64,000 bases of DNA, taken from NCBI GenBank assembly GCA_022385755.1, contig MU278357.1, positions 434,001 through 498,000 of the forward strand, written 5' to 3'. The stretch's first letter is position 1. Each line of letters opens with the position of its first letter. The stretch is from Trametopsis cervina. Taxonomy: Eukaryota > Basidiomycota > Agaricomycetes > Polyporales > Irpicaceae. This document shows positions 27,825 through 38,879 of this stretch, one piece after another. The notes beneath the pieces were generated by a model, which saw only the letters and a list, made by a program, of their open reading frames with translations, had not been told where the DNA came from and searched no databases. The position numbers were made by a program, and so were the translations under genes.

Positions 27825-30424
27825 TTCCGCTAAGAGAAGAGCTGTGTAGGAGACAACACTGTCTTGCCATCCACCAGCAGCCCCCCATCCACCTTTTATA
27901 CCGCTCAGAAGTCGCGTCGTACCCTTCAAGCATCATCAGCCTCATCCTCAGCTCAGCCAATCGACTCACCGGTATTCGCCCACCAAACGATCCGTGTCAT
28001 CCCAACCGACGGTTCGGCAAGCGCATACACAGCCCGTTTGCCAGAACAATATGCTACCCTCCCAGCGGACTCGCAGCGAACAACAGCCGACTGCATGGAC
28101 CGCGCGGGGCGTGTAAGCCCAGCCACACGGGTATCTGGCTGCCTGTCTGCCCAAAATCAGCGCACGAGTGATCTGGACGGCCTAAAGCTGCATCGTCGTG
28201 TCGAAATGTCTGTGCAGTTTACTCACGCGAGAGTCGGTACAGACCAGGACGGCCGTATTCCGACGGAGGGACCTGCGCAAAATGTGATGTGGTGGGTAGG
28301 CCAGCGAGCGGCAAGGGAGAAGCAAAAGCGGATTGGAAAACAACGTCTGAGTATTCGGACGTGCCGAGGACGCTACGCACCCTCTCTCGCGCTGCATGAG
28401 AGCGTTTCCGAACGGCTGGGGCGCGAATGTGGGAGGGATCCGTACAGTCGGACCAGGGGGAGTATGTGTGATTGCAGTATAGGCGTGGACAGCTCCTTTA
28501 CGTGCAAATAGGCGTACGGCCAGGGAGCGGGTCGGCTAGGCTCTCCAGGGGCTGGGACGACGACGATGCGCGGTGCACTGGACTTGGACTTGGACTTGGG
28601 CTCGGGACGCGTTGGGTTTCGTATGGCGGAAGAGACGCGTCTTCGACTTTGGCTCTATCGTCGCGTGCGCCCCGTCCCTTGGGCCCTCGCGCAGCGCAGC
28701 CCCCCACGTCGTACAAAAATAGCGCGAGTCCGCTCCACAGGTGCATCGAAGGCAGCTGTTTTGGAGGGAGGAAACATAGAGTTCGAGTGCTTCGGTGCCC
28801 ATGCCGAGCGAGCTGCGCGATGCCGACTGGCAACGATGAAAGACGGTGGCTGGGTTTCGCTCTCACCCTGAGACTTTAGACTGCCCCACAGAAGAGTCCG
28901 GAATGAGAAACTGGTGCTCGGTGCCCGGTTTGAGGTCTGATCTGGCTAGCTGAACGAGAGGTTCTTGCTCCACTGCGCGCCGTGCTAGTGTCGATGCGCG
29001 GTATCAGAGAACATGGAGCTCCAAATAGCGTGGTCAACTCACCTCTCATACGCCTCCAAAACAAAATCCCTGGGTCCCATTCGCGTCGGCATACAAGCCA
29101 GGGCTCGTTCACAGGTTCATACTCCTCGACTCAACACCCGCAACCTCGGAAACGCCATCCTGGTACGTTCAGCTGCTCTACACTGCACGGCTTCGCGGCC
29201 GTGTCATGGAAATAGACTCGACTATTCTTAGGTCGGTGATTAGCCCCCTAAAAGATCTTGAACATAACGTCATGCTGCAATTTGAGAAGACGACTCAAAA
29301 GCACGGAGAGTCTCACGAGCTGTGTCGGGTACGACATAGCCTGGGAGGTCGTGGGAGCACCAGCTCGAGTTGATCGAGGCTGGAATGAGAACGCACCGTG
29401 CGGTGAGTTGGGTTAGAGGACTGCGGGTCTCGGTGGGGGCCAAATATAGTTTGGGTAGTAGTGGTTCGAAGTACAGTACGTGAACGCGAGCAAAGTAAAT
29501 GCAAGGTTTCACCCACGGGATTCGGCAGCTGCGGCAGAAGTCGAGTCACGTGAGGGTCACGTGGGTCGCGTCGAGCCACCGCGGTTGAGTGCAACTCAAT
29601 TCTGGAGACTTCACATGCTCTCTCAACGTTGTAGACTTCGACACATGTATGGCAATTTGAACAAGAAGAATAACCAAGCATATGCAAGGCAACTGATGAG
29701 TTTCATATCCCCTGAAGAACTGGAGAGGAATTGTCATTAGTAACAACTGATCGTGTGATTCAGACGCAACCACGGAGCACACCAAAGACACGAGTCTGTG
29801 TTGACGAAATACACACAACTTGCACATCTCACAGCTATCCAATAGCAGTCGTAAACTGACACATGTTTAGGTAAAGAAAAAGATGACTGGCATGGTCACG
29901 CCACCTGCGCACTCAGCCCTGCCCAAAACTCCGCCCTATTCATGTATGTCTCAAATAGCTACAAGGCTCCCCAATGCTCGGCATCTCAGCAGCTCTCTAT
30001 TAACAATCTGACCTTATGATCTGCTAGGTAAACCTATCTCCGGTAACGAGATCAGGGTGCGTATTAGTAGGACACGAGCAGTTCCGTGCAAGTTCGGTGA
30101 TTTGTGGTTTCCGCAATAATAGACTGCTTGACTCTTTTTTGCAGCCTATTGCTTATATGCGTCATTGTTCGGCGGAATGGGCAGTGCATTATCTTGAGAG
30201 TTTTCACATTCAGTTGCAATATTTTCTGAATTATCTCACACTATTACCGCCATACCAGCATACAGCGAGCATAGGCAGAGCATACAACCAGCACATATTC
30301 ATCGTGAAATCTCTAATCTACCTATAAGATCCTCCGTCTATATCCCACCCAAAAATCCAACTCACGAGATCACATAACTCCTAACCCCAACGCCCCGCCT
30401 GCGCCCCCCCTCCCTTCTCGCTCC
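27825..30424. other. Intergenic, peroxidase 2 promoter and unassigned sequence
   Basis: About 2.6 kb. The left part is the promoter of peroxidase copy 2. Long frames between 27864 and 28870 are open on both strands because the DNA is GC-rich, and none shows a signal peptide or family motif. Near 28579-28600 the hexamer GGACTT recurs three times in tandem. Sequence from 29900 to 30400 is AT-richer and non-coding in appearance. Confidence 0.4.
27892..27900 (-). promoter_or_regulatory. TATA box of manganese peroxidase copy 2
   Basis: TATAAAAGG on the minus strand in the context CGGTATAAAAGG, 68-76 nt upstream of the start codon. It is identical over at least 12 nt to the element in front of copy 1. 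Confidence 0.75.
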
Positions 30425-31845
30425 TCACCCCCCAAGCGCGACCATATCATTAATCGCCACAACCAACGCCGCAAAATCCGTCGTAACCCAATTATCAAGA
30501 TACACCACATTCGGGAACACCAGCGCATCGCACGCCTGTACCAGCCTCAAGAACAGCGCCTTCCTTGCCTCGCGCGCGAGCCCGATGATGCTCCCGCCCT
30601 CGAGCATGTCGTCCACGTGCTGCGTCAGCGTCCACGACAGCAAAAACAGCCCCGCCTCAGGATTCGGGCGCTGCAAACGCATTTTGGCGAGTTGGTCGGC
30701 GACCATGAAGTCGATGGAATCGGTGTTGGAGTATACGTTGTAGATGTTGAATTGGGAATAGGTGTAGAACCCGCGCGTCGCGTACGCGCCGAGGGAGATG
30801 GAAGCGGGCTCGACGATGGCGAGGACGGCTGCGCGCCCGTTGCCGATGAACGTGTTCAGTGGTATAGTCGACAAGTCGACGGTGCTTGGGTCTACATCGG
30901 GTACGACGAACAGATCCGCGATGCCCGTCAAGAGCTCAAAGAGCTGCTCCCACTCCTCCTGGGTGAACGCCCGAAACTCGCGCCCCGTGTCCGTATTAAG
31001 GTCATGCGACAGATTGAGCACGACCAACTCCTTATGCACACTCGTGAACGCGTTCAGCTCGCCCACCACATCCTGCACGAGCTGCCCGTCCGCGCCCTGC
31101 CACCCCACCACGCCGATATCCGCATAATGTCCCGTCTTGAACGTCCCCGCCGCGAGAACCGGTCGGATATCGAAATAGCGCGCGCCGAGGGTGAGTTGGG
31201 TGCCGATGGTGTGCGTTTGGGTGAGCACTATCGAGGGCTCGGCGAGTCCTGTGTGCCCTGTTACGATGCTCATCCCCGAGTCGTGTGACCCGGGTATGCA
31301 GAGCTGGCGCAGCGTGCGCGTGCCGATGGTGGGGAGTGTGTTTTGCATCCATGCGACTGGGGGGTTGGAGGAGGAGAAGAGGGCGGGCGTGCCGGAGAGG
31401 ATGAACGGGATTGCGCCGTCTGAGAGCCAGCCTAGGTCGATCGTGCTGCCGCGAGGGTTGTTGAGCGTGGATAGGCCGTCGAGGTATGCTTGGAGCGTGA
31501 ACTTGCCGGAGGAGACGCGGGCGCGCAGTTGGAAGGTGTAGGAGGTGCCCGAGAGGGCGTAGGACACCTCGCCGCCGTCGTCGTTCTTGTGGTGGAAGAT
31601 GTTCTCGTCGAACTCTACCCACACGTTCGCGTTCGTGCCTACATGTCACGATCACAAGGGAAGGTGAGAGACCGCCGATCAGTTAATGAGTCGCAAAGTA
31701 GATAGACAGACAGAAGCAGTAAACACGAACCAGCTGGTACCTCCTCCGGAAAGTCCCACTTATCCATCTGGTACGCCCTCGCATCCGTGCGTTCCCAAGC
31801 ATACGCCGTGCCATTAACGAGCACGAACGTACAGCCTTCTCCCAT
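30425..31845 (-). CDS. PLC-like phosphodiesterase (PI-PLC X-domain fold)
   Basis: TIM-barrel phosphodiesterase-like protein of the PI-PLC X superfamily. Exon 1 encodes MGEGCTFVLVNGTAYAWERT and on to EEVPA. An intron with donor GTTCGT and acceptor ATGTAG joins it to GTNANVWVEFDENIFHHKND. The first 140 residues form a beta-rich lead domain. The barrel then starts LCIPGSHDSGMSIVTG, with the first catalytic-type His, and continues GTQLTLGARYFDIRPVLAAG and KTGHYADIGVVGWQG. Next come VVLNLSHDLNTDTGREF, YSQFNIYNVYSNTDSIDFMV and VVYLDNWVTTDFAALVVAIN. There is no signal peptide or membrane segment, so a cytosolic location is likely. Substrate is unknown. Fungal members of this group are commonly annotated only as PLC-like. 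The coding DNA is markedly GC-rich in third positions compared with its flanks. Confidence 0.8.
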
Positions 31846-34131
31846 GTCGATGTCGAATTACGCTGTATCCATCAAACGCCTGCTGATAAATGACACGCTT
31901 CGCGGCACCCAAGAGCGGAATACGCACTGCACTTCTGTACGCGGAGGCGAGGTGGACACGTGTTGGAGCTGGTTGACCCAGGATAAAGCAGCCTCGCGAT
32001 GGCATGCGATGTACAGCTGATGTTTTGATCTGTCGACGATTGGTCGTGTTGGTTATCATGTTGCTAATTGCATTTTCTTTGTTGTAAGCCGTGTGGCGCG
32101 GCTTGGCGCTTTGTTCTTAGCTGGATTCTCATGCGATGTGGAAATTTCGCATCTTAGCCTCTAGTGCAGCACTGGAAGAGCGGTGCATGGTGCCGCAGTC
32201 TGGATCTTAGGAGGCAGTCGCGATCATACATCCGTACTTACTTACCACTTAGAGCGCTTACCGGGTTATCTCAGGCTGTAGGAATTGTATACCCACGATG
32301 AAATGCAGCTGTCAATGACAAACGACAGTACGCTGCCCTCGCATCGGTGGCAGACACGGAAGTTACTCTCGTATGCATGGTCCGAGCGGGTGCCATGAAC
32401 AAGAGGCAGATTGTGTACATCTCGTCGCGCATGTGAAAGGAACCCGGGCTGGACAGTGGCTGGACGCGACGGTTAAAAGGCACGGTTGCACAGCCCACTG
32501 GCCATTGATCCCCGCCCAGGTCGGGTCAGCGTTAGCAAAGCGTCAAGGGCACATGAGTGGGTTTTCGGACTGTGGGGATTCACGTCGGGAGAGCTAACAT
32601 GCGAGGGGATGAGAGTTGTTGTGTCGAACATGCATCATTGCCCGACAAGGGTCCCGTACTGTATTGGCGAGTAGCTCACAAACCGGACGGCGGTTAGCAA
32701 CCCTCCGTCTCGAAGTGCTTACAATACAATACAGTGCAGTAACGACGGGTTTGCTCCATCCGACGCACGCACGGAGCACGGGCACGCAGTGCTTCTACAA
32801 TTCCAATGTCGCGAGGCGTGCAGATGTCGGGCGGTGACGTTTCGTAACACGCTGGATGTCCCGTTCCCCTGTGCACTGTCCGTTCGCAGCAGCATCCCAC
32901 ACCCGCGTCCTATAACCGCTCGATGATGGGGCTGTTGGGATGTTGGGTGCCACGGTGGGAGGTGTAAATGCGTAGTGGCGACCGCGGGCAGGGCAGGATG
33001 ATCAGGCTATAGGAAGGCGAGCGTGACATGTTGCGGCGATGGGTGTCAGTTGTCGAGCAGGTGAGGGGGCGAAGGGGGAAGCAGAAGCAGTGGCGGCGCT
33101 GATGTGTGGTCGTTTAATCGCTGCTTGGTCTTCCGGAAGACACTGATCTGATGCTTCGATGTGCACAAAGGCGACATGGCCTGCTGCGAACCCTGGGCTC
33201 CGGTCACAGGGAACACACCCACGTCGCCGCTCGTAGGACTAGAAGGTGCTCAAGGTTCAGCGGATTTGCGAATCCTAGCACTGGCGGCGGAGGGGCCTCG
33301 ACTCGAGAGGAGCGGTGGCAAGACAGCAAGGTGGATGGATGTGTGGCCCGATAGTGCGTACTGTGGCGGTCAATCAGACATTGCGCTGCCAGATAGACTT
33401 GCGTTGGGCGAGACCAAGAGGCAGGCCAGTGCGGGGCGCGGCATCTCGGTGCTGTGTCGCTGGGCTGCGGCCGCGGTCGGTCGGTCTGCTTTGTTTGCCG
33501 CTGGGAGAAAGGAACACACACGGCAGGGACCGGTGGATCTATGTGGGTAGATCATCGTCAAAAACACGTCCAGCGCATCCATCGTGCGAAGATGGGGGGA
33601 TGCAAACCGAAACACGCGAGTATACAAGGGCGTATTGTTCTTGCAATATCAATATCCCCGTGTGGATTTACGAACTCGTACCACGCAGCGTTGTTCTGCG
33701 GAGGACAAGGACAAGGCATGGGCTAAGCGCGATTCTGTTCTGCGTGTGCGGATGGTTGTCGTCACGAGGCAGCAACGACACGACGCGACACGACACGGCT
33801 GCGTGACAGTCGGGGACTTGTGACAGCCGTTCGCCTTGCGGGCGGGGCGCCTGTCATGCATGCATCCACTCATTCACCCAGCCAGCCCACCGCCGCCCGC
33901 AAACATTTGGCCTTTCCGGCGGGACCCATCAACTGATGCCACCGTCACGTCTGACGCCGCACATCGAAGATTGCCGCCGGAACCCTGTGGCTGGCTAATT
34001 AACGGGAGCCAACATATAAGTCTATGGCCCCTCCGCGCCCCGCTGGCTTTCCAACATCGTCCTCCCCCTTCTCTCCGTCGTCTTCGCCGACCGTCTGTTT
34101 TGTTTCTCTGCTGTTCTTTCTCGACCGAGTT
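31846..34131. other. Intergenic, no gene recognised
   Basis: About 2.3 kb. GC rises toward 34 kb and leaves open frames on several strands, but none is protein-like by motif. A short CGACA-type simple repeat is at about 33778-33800. A TATA-like ACATATAAG at 34012-34020 probably serves the gene starting at 34132. Confidence 0.4.
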
Positions 34132-35547
34132 ATGTTCGCACAGTACTCGCCGCTCTTCACCTCTGGCCTCCTCTCTGACAGCTCGCCGGCCCCGTCCCCC
34201 CTGCCGAACAGCAGGAGAAGAAAGGCCGCACATGACAGTCTCCCTTTGACCGTCCGCTCGAGCGAGTTCAGCGTGTACTCGCCCTCGCACTCGCACTCGC
34301 CGTACAGCGCGTCCGAGTCGTCCGAAGACGCACTCTACCTCACGCTCAAGCCGAGCAGACGTCAGCTCGAGCACGGCCAGTCCTTTCTCTCGCTCGACCT
34401 CAGCGCCGACATGCATCGTTCCATGAGCCTGCGCCGCAAAGACACAGTGACGACCGCGCGCGGACGGTCCGTGCCCACGTCGCCCGTCATGTCTGCACCT
34501 CCCATGCCGTGAGCATCCAATCTCCCTCTCTTCCTCTTTCTCTTTCCTACCACAGCCCGTTTTTCCATGTGTCTTACAAACAAACGCACCCACAGACGCT
34601 CATTCTCGCCTCTCCTCCGCCGCAGCTCGCGCGAAGGCCTCCCGCGTCCCAAACCCGCCCCATCCGCCACGCTCCCAGACGTGCCCGTGCCCGTGCCAGC
34701 AGCCCGTCACCGCCCCTCGCGGCTCACCCTGTCCTTTTCCTCCTTCATGCCCGACGCCGAAATCGCCGTCGCTGGCCCATCATCATCAACCACAGCCCCC
34801 TCGAGCACTCGCCATCGCATGACGAACTCGGAGCCGTCAGCTATCTCGCCCTCACTCCGCTCTTCGCCCATACTCGACTTCGACCTCGAGACGAATGAGT
34901 ATCATTCGTATTTTACGTTCTCGCCCACCTTTGTCGCGCTCGCTACACCGCCTCTTACGGGGACGAGTGATGTGTCTGACGGCCCCGTCGAACCCATCAG
35001 TGCACCTGTGTCCGCCAAGGGCCCTACCAACGTCAATGCGAGTTCTGGATATCTGAAGGCGACCCCGTCGTTCCGCTCCACCGCCTCCGTCGCGACGCGC
35101 CAGCGCAACCGCTCCGCCGCGCTCGCAGCCCTCGAGGGCCGCGGCGCAAACGCAGCAGCAGGGGCAGGGGCGGGCAAGCGTCGGATGTCGATCAAGCGGA
35201 ATTTCATGAGCATGTCGGACGACGAGGACGATGATGATGATGAAGTGGACGAGCGGGAGATCGAGAAGCAGTTGCTCGGCCTCGGGGTGCTCGCGGAGGA
35301 GGAGGACGTCGGCGTGCCCACCATCGATTGGTTCCCCCCCTCATCCTCATCCGCGTTCAGCTTGTCTCCTGCGAAGGAGAACAAGCGCGGGAGCAAGAGC
35401 CCAAGCGCCTCCGGCTCGTCGACGTCCGAAACGAGGAGGAGCAGACGGACGACGCTCGAGTCGTTCTTGGCGCCGCTTACGAACTTTATGGATCTGCGCG
35501 AGGACGAGGCGGGGAAGAGCTGGAGGAGCTTTGTTGAGATCGCGTGA
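34132..35547 (+). CDS. Ser/Pro-rich, largely disordered protein of unknown function
   Basis: Two exons, 34132-34508 and 34626-35547, separated by a 117-nt intron (GTGAGC...CGCAG) that joins APPMP to SREGLPRPK in phase. I prefer ATG 34132 (MFAQYSPLFTSGLLSDSSPA) over the in-frame ATG 34024, because a TATA-like element lies only about 10 nt before the latter. The protein is rich in Ser, Pro and Arg. It has a short acidic run (SDDEDDDDDEVDEREIEKQL) preceded by a basic patch (KRRMSIKRNFMS), and a possible amphipathic end (SFLAPLTNFMDLREDEAGK). LDFDLETNEYHSYFTFSPTF is the most structured-looking segment. No domain was recognised. Basic plus acidic patches would fit a nuclear regulatory protein, but that is a guess. 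Confidence 0.65.
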
Positions 35548-36020
35548 TCTGCCTCTTCCTCTCCACCTTCCACTTCACCAAACCAAACCACCTCACGAAA
35601 CCAACACGACCTATGTTACCGAACAAAAGAATACTTCAGTTTAATCACGGCGCGAGCCCTAATCCCGGTTCACCGCTGCCATGTCTTATATCCCCATCCC
35701 CATCCCCGAAGACCTGTAACACCGTATTTATTCGCATGCATCTCCCCCCATCGTCTCATTCATGTTCATGTTCATGACACTTACAGATACAGATCCATAC
35801 AGATACACCCACTTTAAAAGCATCCTCTTTATTACTTATTCTTTTATTTTGTACATGGTTCTCGTCTCAGGCAAAGACTCTTTTTCTTTACATTCATGTT
35901 CTCTTCCTCTTTTTCTTCTTTTGGTCGCATAGTTTCCCCTTTGAACTCAGTCCGCTCATGCTCTCGTCTTGTCGAATGCTGCTCTCCCGCCTCGTTCGTG
36001 TATCCTTTGTTGTACATCAG

Positions 36021-36036
36021 TACGTACGTACGTACG
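36021..36036. repeat. TACG microsatellite, four units
   Basis: Four perfect TACG units. The unit is self-complementary as CGTA/TACG, so the tract is palindromic. Confidence 0.9.
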
Positions 36037-36075
36037 GAAGACAACGTTTTGTCTTCTCACCCATGTTCGCGCTTG

Positions 36076-36195
36076 CGCTTTTGGTCGTGTCTTTCGTGCA
36101 CGCCTTTGGTCGTGACATTTGAACGCCTCTTTCGAACGCACGCTTTTTGGTCGTGACCTTCGAATGCCTCTTTCGCGCACGCCTTCGTCGTGACC
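36076..36195. repeat. Degenerate ~40-bp tandem repeat
   Basis: Three to four imperfect units, each opening TTTGGTCGTGNC and ending in a CTTTCGNNCGCACGC-like block. Starts are near 36079, 36104 and 36144, with a truncated unit at 36184. No reading frame is maintained. Confidence 0.7.
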
Positions 36196-36596
36196 CCCTT
36201 TTAGATTCTGATTTTGAACTTCAGAGCGAGCGTTGATGCGCCGCTACCACTGTCTTTTCTTGTCGATACGGTATATGAGAGTAATCCTAATTCTTGTGGT
36301 CATATGGTATAGAATACCGTGAGCGATTGTTTCCTGCTGGACCTACCGCGTGCGGTCTCTGTGGACGATGCAAACGGTCACTGCGCAACTTCATTGAATT
36401 CTTATTTTATAAAAGACCTCGGCAGAGCCGAGCACTGTCTGCAGTGCCCCATCTTTCTGATAACGACCGTATGCACTTTCGTTCCGCACTTTCTCCTTCG
36501 CAGCCTGCGTTGCGGATCGTGATCTTAGTCCCTTCATGCCTGGTCCGTACAGAAGATAACGCTCCACCCTGTACTCCCTTTTCTGCCCCTGGCAAG

Positions 36597-36761
36597 ATAT
36601 TACTTCGCTCGGAGAAAGGACGATCTCATCTATTATCTCAATCAACCTCGGGAACGCAACACACACCGAGACACCCTTAGATTGCTGCCCCATCACAGCA
36701 GCGTACCTATCGGAAGTCCAGCCGGTGCGATCGCGGTGGTACGATGTAATATGGGGCTGTA
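36597..36761 (+). repeat. Dispersed repeat, copy A (~165 bp)
   Basis: Matches copy B at 37217-37390 over its length with substitutions and a short indel. Shared blocks include TATTACTTCGCT, ATCTCAATCA, CCCCATCACAGCAG and CGGAAGTCCAGCCGGTG. Copies are in the same orientation, about 620 bp apart. It could be a decayed solo LTR, a MITE-like element or a local duplication. Confidence 0.75.
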
Positions 36762-37216
36762 TGACTGGGGGATTTCTCGCAACTTTTTCGTAAATCCCGA
36801 TTGTTGCGTCAGTACCTATACGTATTCCGTAAAAGCTGAATCGTTCAATTCTTTGACTTCTTCTCCGTCGGCACTGAATATATGATGATTTTTGGTAAAG
36901 GATAGCGGGCCACAGAGAGCGCGATATGTCCCCCTGTCGTCCATAATTTACCCCCAGCTTTATAGCATACGCATCACAGCATCAGCGTAGATCTCTCCCC
37001 ATCAGTAATGGAAGGTAACACTCAGAGGTCCAAAACACCTCTTTCACGTCCTCGTACCTTCATCTCTCGCGCGTATGCCTTGAAAACTAGCCATAACGAT
37101 GCCTTACAAGTTAAGCAATACACGACAAAGCACTCAATTGTTCTCCTGCTATTTTCCGACGGAGGTTAGATCGCAGAATCTGTGAATTTGAGGATTCACG
37201 AGAACCCCCAGTAATA

Positions 37217-37390
37217 GTATTACTTCGCTTGGAAAAAGGAGGATCCCATCTTTTATCTCAATCATCGTCGGGGATGCAGAGCACACCGATGCACCTTGGA
37301 CTGCTCCCCCATCACAGCAGTGCACCTGTCGGAAGTCCAGCCGGTGTCTCTGCTGTGCGATCGTGGTGGTAATATCTAATATGCGGCTGT
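37217..37390 (+). repeat. Dispersed repeat, copy B (~174 bp)
   Basis: Direct-orientation partner of copy A at 36597-36761. It carries about 9 extra bases after CGGAAGTCCAGCCGGTG. A weak third echo of the CCCCATCACAG block follows near 37412. Confidence 0.75.
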
Positions 37391-37809
37391 ACTGTCGAAC
37401 ACGATGATGATGCCCCATCACAGGCAGTACAACTCCTCCCCCGGGAGTGATCAACAGTTCGAAGGGCCCATCTTACAGTAATGACGTGGTAAATGAGCAG
37501 GGTGGCTTGGGCTGTCACGGGACCAATTAGCCAGTTGATATGTCACGGGCATGATTCCGTTCTCCGGGACTTTGTGGCGCGGGAAGGGATTATGTAATGC
37601 GTTCGACGGATCTGGAAGGTGGTTGCTGGTCACTTCGGTTCTTGTCACTGACTCCCTTCATGGCGATTTGAAGGAGGCTATGGATACCATCATCAAACGC
37701 AACCGAATGCTTAGTGTTGAGCATCTGCATCACTTTCCAGTGCAACTGCAAGAGCTCCCGACCCCATTCATGGCGTCGAACACTTGACGGTGTAATGCGT
37801 TGTTGACTT

Positions 37810-37945
37810 ATAGCGAGGATGAAATGCACTCATCGGTATATCTCTTCTATTTGCAGAGAATAGCACAGCGGAACGTCTGACCCATTCATAGAGAGGATGA
37901 AACCCCTCTGTGTATATCCCTCGTCTTTGAAGAGCATAACCAAGA
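37810..37945. repeat. Diverged ~79-bp tandem duplication
   Basis: GAGGATGAAA followed by CTC and a TATATC block occurs at about 37815 and again about 79 bp later at 37894. Both are followed by a similar TCTT...GAGA/GAAGAG stretch. The copies are diverged and non-coding. Confidence 0.55.
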
Positions 37946-38053
37946 TCTATATTGAGGCTGACTACATGTCGTTCCAGATTCTCACCACTAACATCATCAC
38001 ACAGCCCTGATGCGTTGCATCACCACCGGACTGGTCAAGGCATGCGCTGAAGC

Positions 38054-38496
38054 TTAAAGCTGAACGACGACGCAGCCAATGGAGACGAGGCCGCCCTATT
38101 AATCATCCTTGAGTAAACATGATTGCATAATTTACAGAGAATCTGGCTACTCACATCTGCAGTGTTTGAGCAGCATACAGGGGTAGCATCGCAAGCGCCT
38201 CCAACAACAGGGGAGCAGTTGAGGCCGAGCAGAGCATCGATAGGGCCCAAGACGATGCCTAGGAGCCCGGCGAGCACACCTGCCTCCTTGGAGCCGCTCT
38301 GGCGTTACGAGGTCCGTTGTGAGCGTGCCAGCCGTTGTCGCAGAAAATGAGAGCTTACATCGATGGTTTGTTTGCAGCACTTGATGGGCCCGGTGTTGCA
38401 GTGCCCTTGGCCGGCTCCGGGATACCCGGGTGCGGGGGTGGCGACCGCGAGAAGGGGGAGAGCGAGCAGGGCAGTGGCGGCGGTGGCGAACTTCAT
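38054..38496 (-). CDS. Class I hydrophobin
   Basis: Small secreted amphipathic protein that self-assembles at hyphal surfaces and air-water interfaces. Three exons give about 107 residues. The signal peptide is MKFATAATALLALPLLAVAT, followed by PAPGYPGAGQGHC. The eight-cysteine pattern C-CC-C-C-CC-C is complete: GHC, KCC, LNC, GAC, VCC and the last in GGLVSIGCVVVQL before TAA. The spacing with a long hydrophobic loop (KEAGVLAGLLGIVLGPIDAL) between the CC pair and C4 fits class I. Introns start GTAAGC after KQTID and GTGAGT after SNTAD. The start is ATG 38494-38496 and a TATA box lies about 100 nt upstream. It is a single copy in this window. Confidence 0.95.
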
Positions 38497-38591
38497 GTTG
38501 AGCTGTGGGTTTTTTTGGGTGGTATGCGGCTGCTGAGTGCTAGTCGTGGAGCTGGTGTGCTTGACTGAGGGTATAGCCCTCTTGCTGGCCT

Positions 38592-38601
38592 CTCTTTTAT
38601 A
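38592..38601 (-). promoter_or_regulatory. TATA box of the hydrophobin gene
   Basis: TATAAAAGAG on the minus strand lies about 96-105 nt before the hydrophobin ATG, a normal distance for a strongly expressed basidiomycete gene. Confidence 0.7.
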
Positions 38602-38879
38602 CGTAGCTGATTTTATTTTTGTAGAGTACGATTTCCATTCTGGAGGCACAAACACGATGTCTCGATATCCGGCTAGTTGGTTAAATCCCTGCTTCCTCGT
38701 CCCCGCCCGCGCCCCGCCCTGTCGTGCAAGATTATACACTGTGCTGCCCTTTTTCACAGTTTATTACCTGTCCAACAGTCGGTTCATCAGCACCCAGGGA
38801 TACCCGACCCACAGTTTTCATGTTGGCCACCGCAAAAGGAGGTCTGGAATACTTGGAATGCTCGACCGATGGTCGGCAT

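Larger units (their letters stand above)
35548..38053. other. Gene-free, repeat-bearing region
   Basis: About 2.5 kb without a supportable gene. It contains a TACG microsatellite (36021-36036), degenerate ~40-bp tandem units (36076-36195), two diverged copies of a ~165-bp element (36597-36761 and 37217-37390) and a diverged ~79-bp tandem duplication (about 37810-37945). Each is listed separately where useful. Confidence 0.55.

Noticed and set aside
27864..28511. Open plus-strand frame of 215 codons
   Set aside because: It overlaps the TATA box and leader of peroxidase copy 2, lies in GC-rich DNA that opens frames on both strands, and has no domain or signal peptide.
30617..31288. Plus-strand frame of 223 codons opposite the PLC-like gene
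   Set aside because: Antisense to a convincing coding region with high third-position GC, which commonly opens the opposite strand.
34902..35591. Minus-strand frame of 229 codons opposite the Ser-rich gene
   Set aside because: Antisense shadow of low-complexity coding sequence, with no family features.
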